From: Nocardiopsis sp. YSL2
GTDB taxonomy: Bacteria > Actinomycetota > Actinomycetes > Streptosporangiales > Streptosporangiaceae
Assembly (NCBI RefSeq): GCF_030555055.1
Contig: NZ_JAMOAO010000001.1
Span: forward strand, 3,224,001-3,288,000
Length of the DNA: 64,000 nucleotides
Reading direction: 5' to 3'
Shown here: piece by piece, positions 59,364-64,000 of the stretch
Position numbering within the stretch: position 1 is the stretch's first letter
Layout of the letters: the number at the start of each line of letters is the position of its first letter
Made by a program: the position numbers and the translations under genes
Notes under the pieces: generated by a model
Database searches by the model: none
The model's input: the letters and a program-made list of their open reading frames with translations, nothing else
Told to the model about the DNA's origin: nothing

Positions 59364-60151
59364 CCGCCCTCACCCACGCCCTGGGGGACTCGGGCACGAT
59401 GGTGGCCCGCCAGCTGCGGCACATGCTGCGCTACCCGTCCATGACGCTGCTCCTGGCCGGCATGCCGATCTTCTTCCTCCTGCTGTTCGTGTACGTCTTC
59501 GGCGGTGCGATGGGTACCGGAGCGGTCGGCGCCGCCGCCGGTCGAGCCGCCTACCTCGAGTACATCGCGCCCGGGATCATCCTCATCGCGGTGGCCAGTG
59601 CGGCCCAGGGGACGGCCATCTCGGTGGCGATGGACATGACCGAGGGCGTCGTCGCCCGGTTCCGCACCATGGACATCGCCCGGGTGTCCGTCCTGACCGG
59701 GCACGTCGTCGGAAGCCTGGTCCAGGCCATGGTCAGCGCCGGCCTGCTCACCGCCGTCGCGGTCCTCATCGGGTACCGGCCGGGCGCGGGCCCGGCCGAG
59801 TGGCTCGCGGTCGTCGGCGTGTTGCTGATGGTCTCGTTCGCGCTCACCTGGCTGACGGTGGCGCTGGGCCTGCTCGCCAAGACCGTGGAGTCGGCGAGCA
59901 ACCTGCCGATGCCCCTGGTCTTCCTGCCCTTCCTCGGCAGCGGCTTCGTCCCGACCGAGACACTGCCGACGGCCCTGCGGTGGTTCGCCGAGTACCAGCC
60001 GTTCACACCCGTCATCGACACGCTGCGCGGGCTGCTGACGGGGACCGGTGCCGGCGACAGGTGGATCGCGGCGGTCGCCTGGTGCGCGGGGATCTCCCTG
60101 GTCTCCTACCTGTGGGCCAAGAGGCTCTACAACCGCGACCCGGCCGCCTGA
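59360..60151 (+). CDS. ABC exporter permease (ABC-2 type)
   Basis: 263 residues with six membrane helices. MLRYPSMTLLLAGMPIFFLLLF opens the ABC-2 fold, and EYIAPGIILIAVASAAQGTAIS and LPLVFLPFLGSGFVPTETLP-like segments follow. The homodimer would form the channel of a DrrAB-type exporter with the ATPase encoded just upstream. A strong hairpin closes the operon. Confidence 0.92.
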   Translation: MTALTHALGDSGTMVARQLRHMLRYPSMTLLLAGMPIFFLLLFVYVFGGAMGTGAVGAAAGRAAYLEYIAPGIILIAVASAAQGTAISVAMDMTEGVVARFRTMDIARVSVLTGHVVGSLVQAMVSAGLLTAVAVLIGYRPGAGPAEWLAVVGVLLMVSFALTWLTVALGLLAKTVESASNLPMPLVFLPFLGSGFVPTETLPTALRWFAEYQPFTPVIDTLRGLLTGTGAGDRWIAAVAWCAGISLVSYLWAKRLYNRDPAA

Positions 60152-60226
60152 CCGCCCTGGCGCTCGCGAGTGCCGGGACGTGTGCGCGGGATCCGGCCGG
60201 ACGCACAACGGGTCCGGGAAGCACGA

Positions 60227-60262
60227 AAGGTGGAGGTCCGGATCACGCCGGAGCTCCACCTT
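60227..60262. terminator. Bidirectional terminator, ABC operon / tRNA
   Basis: AAGGTGGAGGTCCGG and CCGGAGCTCCACCTT pair over 15 bp with one mismatch and a 6-nt loop. With A and T at the outer ends, it can stop both the exporter operon and the convergent tRNA. Confidence 0.85.
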
Positions 60263-60274
60263 GTGTGTACTGAG

Positions 60275-60359
60275 TGTCCGAGGGGGGACTTGAACCCCCA
60301 TGCCCTATACGGGCACTAGCACCTCAAGCTAGCGCGTCTACCTATTCCGCCACCCGGAC
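60275..60359 (-). tRNA. tRNA-Leu(GAG)
   Basis: 85 nt, type II. Acceptor GTCCGGG pairs with CTCGGAC (one G-U). D-stem GCG/CGC, anticodon stem CTAGC/GCTAG with loop TTGAGGT (anticodon GAG), a long variable arm (TGCCCGTATAGGGCA) and T-arm GGGGG-TTCAAGT-CCCCC. It reads CUC and CUU codons. CCA is not encoded; discriminator base is A. Confidence 0.96.
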
Positions 60360-60505
60360 AGGGTGTGTTCGGCGCTCCTCAGCGCCGGACAGGACAACCA
60401 TAGCAAAACCCTGGACCTGTCCGAACCATGTTTTCCGCCGGGGGGTGGCCATGGCAGGGTCGGGGGGACAAGTAGGGCAACGGCGCGGTGGGACGGGAGC
60501 GGCAG

Positions 60506-61828
60506 ATGCCGGACACGGACAGCGGACTGAGCGCGGCGGAGGTCGAGGTCGTCGATCTGTGCAGGGAGCTCATCGAGATCGACACCTCCAACTACGGCGA
60601 CCATTCCGGGCCGGGTGAGCGCAAGGCGGCGGAGTACGTCGCGGGCAAGCTCGACGAGGTCGGCGTGGAATCGGCGATCTACGAGAAGCACCCCGGGCGC
60701 AGCAACGTGGTGGCGCGGATCACCGGTGAGGACTCCAGCCGCCCGCCCCTGCTGATCCACGGCCACCTGGACGTCGTCCCGGCGGCGCCCGAGGACTGGA
60801 CCCACCACCCCTTCGCGGGCGAGGTCACCGACGGGTGCGTGTGGGGCCGCGGGGCCGTCGACATGAAGAACATGAACGCCATGGTCCTGGCCATGCTGCG
60901 CCAGCGCCTGCGCGAGGGGCGCCGCCCGCCGCGCGACATCGTGCTGGCCTTCCTCGCCGATGAGGAGGCCGGCGGCACCTGGGGCGCCCAGTACCTGGTC
61001 GACGAGCACCCCGAACTCTTCGCCGACTGCGACTCCGCGATCAGCGAGGTCGGCGGCTTCTCCTTCACGGTCGAGGAGAACCGGCGCCTCTACCTGGTGG
61101 AGACCGCGGAGAAGGGCATCGCCTGGATGAAGCTGACCGCGCGCGGCACCGCCGGTCACGGGTCGATGGTCAACACCGACAACGCGGTCACCGAACTAGC
61201 GGCGGCCGTGGCCAGGCTGGGCGAGCACGAGTTCCCCGTGCAGCTCACGCCGACCGTGCGGACGTTCCTGGAGGAGGTCTGCGAGGCGTTCGGGATCGAC
61301 TTCGACGAGCGCGACGTGGACGGCACGGTCGCCCGGCTCGGCCCGATCGCCCGCATGATCGGCGCCACCCTGCGCAACACCCTCAACCCCACGGTGCTGG
61401 GCGGCGGGTACAAGGCCAACGTCATCCCCGGCGAGGCCACCGCCCAGGTGGACGGCCGCTTCCTGCCCGGGGCCGAGGACGAGTACTTCGCCGTGATCGA
61501 CCGGCTGCTCGGCCCCAAGGTCGACCGCGAGTTCATCCACCACCTGCCCGCGGTGGAGACCCCCTTCGAGGGCGGTCTGGTCAGCGCGATGTCGGAGTCG
61601 CTGCTGGCCGAGGACCCCGGCGCCAAGGCCGTGCCCTACTGCCTGTCCGGCGGGACCGACGCCAAGAGCTTCTCGCGGCTGGGCGTGCGCAACTACGGCT
61701 TCGCACCGCTCAAGCTCCCCCCGGAGCTGGACTTCGCCGGAATGTTCCACGGCGTCGACGAGCGCGTCCCCGTGGACGGACTCCAGTTCGGTGTGCGCGT
61801 GCTGGACCGGTTCGTCGGCCTGAGCTGA
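60506..61828 (+). CDS. M20-family metallopeptidase (dipeptidase/ArgE-like)
   Basis: 440 residues from an ATG with GGGAG 6 nt upstream; a GTG at 60488 is possible. Di-zinc site: GHLDVVP, VDMKNMNAM and DEEAGGTWG; dimerisation lid domain begins AWMKLTARGTAGHGS. Many homologues hydrolyse dipeptides or N-acyl amino acids. It is cytoplasmic, with no signal. No operon partner is seen. A tRNA and terminator lie upstream and a hairpin downstream, so it is transcribed alone. Confidence 0.92.
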   Translation: MPDTDSGLSAAEVEVVDLCRELIEIDTSNYGDHSGPGERKAAEYVAGKLDEVGVESAIYEKHPGRSNVVARITGEDSSRPPLLIHGHLDVVPAAPEDWTHHPFAGEVTDGCVWGRGAVDMKNMNAMVLAMLRQRLREGRRPPRDIVLAFLADEEAGGTWGAQYLVDEHPELFADCDSAISEVGGFSFTVEENRRLYLVETAEKGIAWMKLTARGTAGHGSMVNTDNAVTELAAAVARLGEHEFPVQLTPTVRTFLEEVCEAFGIDFDERDVDGTVARLGPIARMIGATLRNTLNPTVLGGGYKANVIPGEATAQVDGRFLPGAEDEYFAVIDRLLGPKVDREFIHHLPAVETPFEGGLVSAMSESLLAEDPGAKAVPYCLSGGTDAKSFSRLGVRNYGFAPLKLPPELDFAGMFHGVDERVPVDGLQFGVRVLDRFVGLS

Positions 61829-61836
61829 TTCCGGGT

Positions 61837-61866
61837 GGCGGTCCGCGCCGGAGCGCGCGGGCCGCC
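61837..61866 (+). terminator. Hairpin after M20 peptidase
   Basis: GGCGGTCCGCGC and GCGCGGGCCGCC pair over 12 bp with one G-U and a 6-nt loop, 9 bp after the stop. Confidence 0.75.
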
Positions 61867-62087
61867 CGCGCGGCGGCCGGTTATGTGCCACCCCGCGCAG
61901 AGAAGTTCTTGGCGCGTTTTCGAATCACGTGCATGTTCACTCAGCGTGATGCTACGGTTGCTTTCAGTTCGACGATGTCGTGGTTCCGCGCTCGCGTCAG
62001 TGTGCGCTCGGATCCGGCTCAGACGGACGATCCCGGCGGCAGGGGCCGCGCGGGACCGCGTAGCAGGAACGAGACGAGGGGGCATGC

Positions 62088-63125
62088 ATGGTGCTCACGG
62101 GCCGGGGGTGGCTGGTCACGACCAGTCGCGCTGCCTGTGGTGACCGTGTCGTCCTCGCCCGTCTTCTCCTCCTGTCCGGTCTCGTGGTCGTCGCCTGGCT
62201 GGCCGGAGGGTTCGGTGCCGCCCACGGTGGGACCGCATCCGACTCGAACGGCCTCGTCGACAGCGTCCTGCAGTCCGGAGACGCCGCCGAGCGTGCCGGA
62301 CAGGCGGCCGCCGAGGAGATCCGCTCCGCTCGGCTCACCGACACCACGGCCCGCGCCGCCTCGGTGACCGGCACGCTGACCGGCGACGTCGTGCCCCAGG
62401 CCGCGTCGCTGCCCTCGACGGCCCTGAACGAGTCCGGCGTCGCGTCGGCACTCGGGGAGACCTCCACCGGGGCCACCGCGAACCGGGTCGTCGACGACGC
62501 GACCCGCGCGGTGGACGGGACCGCCCGCGAGGCGGGGGACCTGGTCGACGGCATCACCCGCACCGGTCACGAGGTCGCGGGCGCCGCCGAAGGCTCGCTG
62601 CGCGACACGGGCATGGTCACCACCGTGGCCGACGGCCTGGCCGACTCCACCCGGAGCGTCCGCCAGGGGATCGACGGTACCGCCAGGACCGCGGACGCCG
62701 TGGTCCACGGCGACCTGCCGGTGATCGGCTCCGAGGTCCCCGCCGAGACCACGACCGCGCGCCCCGCCGAGCGGAGCGTCCCGCGCTCCGAGGTGGAGCG
62801 CGTGACCAGGACAGCCCGGGCGGCGGCCGAGGCCGCCGCGCACACCGCCCACGGCGCCGCGGCCGAGCAGGCCGCGGAGCAGGCGGCGGACGAGGCCGAG
62901 GACCTCGGTGAGCGCATCCGCCTCATCGGCGGCGGAGGCACGCACCACGGGCACGCGGACGCGACGGGTACCGCCGCGCCGACCTTCCCGCAGCCGGCCA
63001 CCGCCGGATTCCTCATGGCCCGCGCGGCGCACCTCGCGCCGCAGGCCCAGCGGGTCGCCCTGCCCGGCGACCCCACCCTGGTCGTCCGCGACGCCGCGGA
63101 CGACCCCACCTTCTCCCCCGACTAG
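62088..63125 (+). CDS. Exported Ala/Thr-rich protein, unrecognised
   Basis: 345 residues. One N-terminal hydrophobic segment (LLLLSGLVVVAWLAGGFGAAHG, residues 27-48) with basic residues before it: a signal peptide or anchor. The mature part is unusually rich in Ala, Thr, Val and Asp with many short Asp-Gly-Thr-Ala steps, low in aromatic residues and lysine, suggesting an elongated helical cell-wall protein. It resembles no family I know. It lies 155 bp before a chaplin gene, hinting at a shared role in the aerial surface. Downstream of an AT-richer leader with a TACGGT box. Confidence 0.7.
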   Translation: MVLTGRGWLVTTSRAACGDRVVLARLLLLSGLVVVAWLAGGFGAAHGGTASDSNGLVDSVLQSGDAAERAGQAAAEEIRSARLTDTTARAASVTGTLTGDVVPQAASLPSTALNESGVASALGETSTGATANRVVDDATRAVDGTAREAGDLVDGITRTGHEVAGAAEGSLRDTGMVTTVADGLADSTRSVRQGIDGTARTADAVVHGDLPVIGSEVPAETTTARPAERSVPRSEVERVTRTARAAAEAAAHTAHGAAAEQAAEQAADEAEDLGERIRLIGGGGTHHGHADATGTAAPTFPQPATAGFLMARAAHLAPQAQRVALPGDPTLVVRDAADDPTFSPD

Positions 63126-63280
63126 TCGCGCTCTCGACCGCGGCCGGTCCCTTCGCGCTTCCACGCGCAGTCGCCATGCCGGATTCCGGCTGGCACCGAC
63201 CTCCACAGCCCTCGGCTCGGAGTCGCCGCCGCGGTCACCCTGAGTAGCCATCTGAACTCTCGTTGACCCAAGGACATGCC

Positions 63281-63859
63281 ATGACGCACGCGACACAGGC
63301 CAGGATCACCGCCCTCGTGGCAGCGGGCCTCCTCACCATCACCGGGGCCGCAGCGGCCCACGCCGACACCACCACCAGCGGAAACGGATCGATCGGCGGC
63401 GGCAACCAGGTCGACCTCGACGCCGACGCTCCGATCAACGCCTGCGGCAACTCCGTCGCGGTCCTCGGCGCCGCCGGGGCCCAGTGCACCGACGACGAGG
63501 CCACCGTCGAGGAGGCGTCCTCCACCAGCGCCCCCGACGACAACAGCGGCTACGACGGCTACACGCCGCCCGAGGAGACGCCCTCGGAGGGCCCGTCGGA
63601 AGGTCCGTCGGAGGGTCCGTCCGAGGGTCCGTCGGAAGGCCCGTCGGAGGGTCCGTCCGAGGGCCCGTCGGAGGGTCCGTCGGAGGGCCCGTCGGAAGGC
63701 CCGTCGGAAGGCCCGTCCGAGGGTCCGTCCGAGGGTCCGCCGGAGCTTCCCCGCACCGGCGTCTCCGGCCTGACCTCCTGGGTCGCGGCCGCCGCCGCAG
63801 CCGTCCTGGCCGGTGCCGGGCTGGTCCTCTTCGGACTCCGCCGCCGCACACGCCACTGA
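63281..63859 (+). CDS. Sortase-anchored long chaplin
   Basis: 192 residues; the ATG follows AAGGACATGCC. Sec signal peptide ends AAAHA. A single chaplin domain follows ([18 protein letters not shown], then [15 protein letters not shown] with C55/C69 forming the expected disulfide). Then come thirteen PSEG repeats (residues 101-152), the sorting signal LPRTG (156-160), a membrane helix and RRRTRH. Long chaplins in Streptomyces usually have two chaplin domains before the sorting signal; this has one. It is predicted to be wall-anchored, lowering surface tension for aerial growth. Confidence 0.93.
   Translation: MTHATQARITALVAAGLLTITGAAAAHADTTTSGNGSIGGGNQVDLDADAPINACGNSVAVLGAAGAQCTDDEATVEEASSTSAPDDNSGYDGYTPPEETPSEGPSEGPSEGPSEGPSEGPSEGPSEGPSEGPSEGPSEGPSEGPSEGPSEGPPELPRTGVSGLTSWVAAAAAAVLAGAGLVLFGLRRRTRH
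63581..63736 (+). repeat. 13 tandem 12-bp repeats encoding PSEG
   Basis: In-frame, near-identical 12-bp units of type CCGTCGGAGGGC inside the chaplin gene. They encode a flexible Pro/Glu/Ser/Gly stalk between chaplin domain and cell-wall anchor. Copy number is prone to change by slippage. Confidence 0.95.
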
Positions 63860-63866
63860 TCGGCTT

Positions 63867-63890
63867 CCCGGGCCGCTCGCGCGGTCCGGG
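63867..63890 (+). terminator. Hairpin after chaplin gene
   Basis: CCCGGGCCGC and GCGGTCCGGG, 10-bp arms with one G-U pair and loop tcgc, 8 bp after the stop. Confidence 0.8.
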
Positions 63891-64000
63891 GGTTGACGCG
63901 AGTCCCGCAGCATCGGCCGAGGCCGTGTCCGCGGGGTTCACGTCAGCCGCCGCTCAACCAGAGCGGAGCTGACCGACGGGACGCACGCGTCCGCCCGCAA

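Noticed and set aside
60275..60359. tRNA-Leu as an integration site for a mobile element
   Set aside because: No integrase, no repeat of the tRNA 3' end and no foreign gene block on either side.
63581..63736. Short regular repeats as a possible CRISPR array
   Set aside because: 12-bp units without spacers, in frame inside a protein gene.
63559..63849. Minus-strand frame with many PSDG repeats
   Set aside because: Mirror of the chaplin PSEG repeats; no signal, start site or family, and the plus-strand gene has a complete secretion and sorting architecture.

Overview
The window is about 64 kb of very GC-rich DNA with dense genes, frequent 4-bp stop/start overlaps, GTG and TTG starts, and TAGGGT-type -10 boxes. 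Together with a chaplin, a PopR/ClpP pair and a PknG operon this points to a filamentous actinomycete. The overall gene style suggests Nocardiopsis or a close relative, but that genus call is an inference. The sequence is chromosomal in character: no integrase, transposase, plasmid functions, phage genes, rRNA or CRISPR array was seen. Layout. 1-7.4 kb: a six-gene signalling operon of PknG-type kinase (5' end outside the window), PP2C phosphatase with zinc ribbons, VWA protein, zinc-ribbon/FHA protein, GlnX-like membrane protein and GlnH-like solute-binding lipoprotein. 7.5-28 kb: mixed metabolic and regulatory genes, including a DUF6221 protein, HAD hydrolase, isopentenyl-diphosphate isomerase, zinc-ribbon SDR, alcohol dehydrogenase, two-component system, DUF418 protein, a MoaD-like/BNR-repeat pair, TetR regulators, dienelactone hydrolase, a broken serine hydrolase, a rhodanese with a triple operator, a CapA-like protein, and a GAF regulator next to an acetaldehyde-type dehydrogenase and its DUF779 partner. 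28-35 kb: a Mrp/Mnh cation/proton antiporter operon (A/B fused, C, D, E, F, G), divergent from a MarR gene. 36-42 kb: a membrane-anchored alpha/beta hydrolase, two overlapping clpP genes with tandem PopR-type boxes, a PopR-like regulator ending in -LAA with its own box, a GlsB-type membrane protein, a Gfo/Idh/MocA oxidoreductase under a CebR-like box, and a membrane-anchored unknown. 42-48.6 kb: galactose catabolism, with lacZ divergent from deoR-galT-galK. 48.7-56.8 kb: EamA transporter plus nitroreductase with a triple palindrome and MarR gene, CsbD, a dual-cysteine pyridoxal-kinase-like enzyme, a Tat-type amine oxidase, TetR plus a second DUF418 protein, and a peroxiredoxin. 57-60 kb: a ribbon-helix-helix regulator, DUF4097 protein and ABC exporter. 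Then come tRNA-Leu(GAG), an M20 peptidase, an unrecognised Ala/Thr-rich exported protein and a sortase-anchored chaplin. The strongest integrated stories are the expanded GlnH-GlnX-PknG nutrient-sensing operon, the PopR/ClpP proteolysis circuit (regulator, both target promoters and degron visible), the divergent lactose/galactose locus, and a set of regulator genes that look leaderless, with a TANNNT box 5-7 nt before the start codon. All calls come from reading the sequence and recalling protein families; no database search was run.
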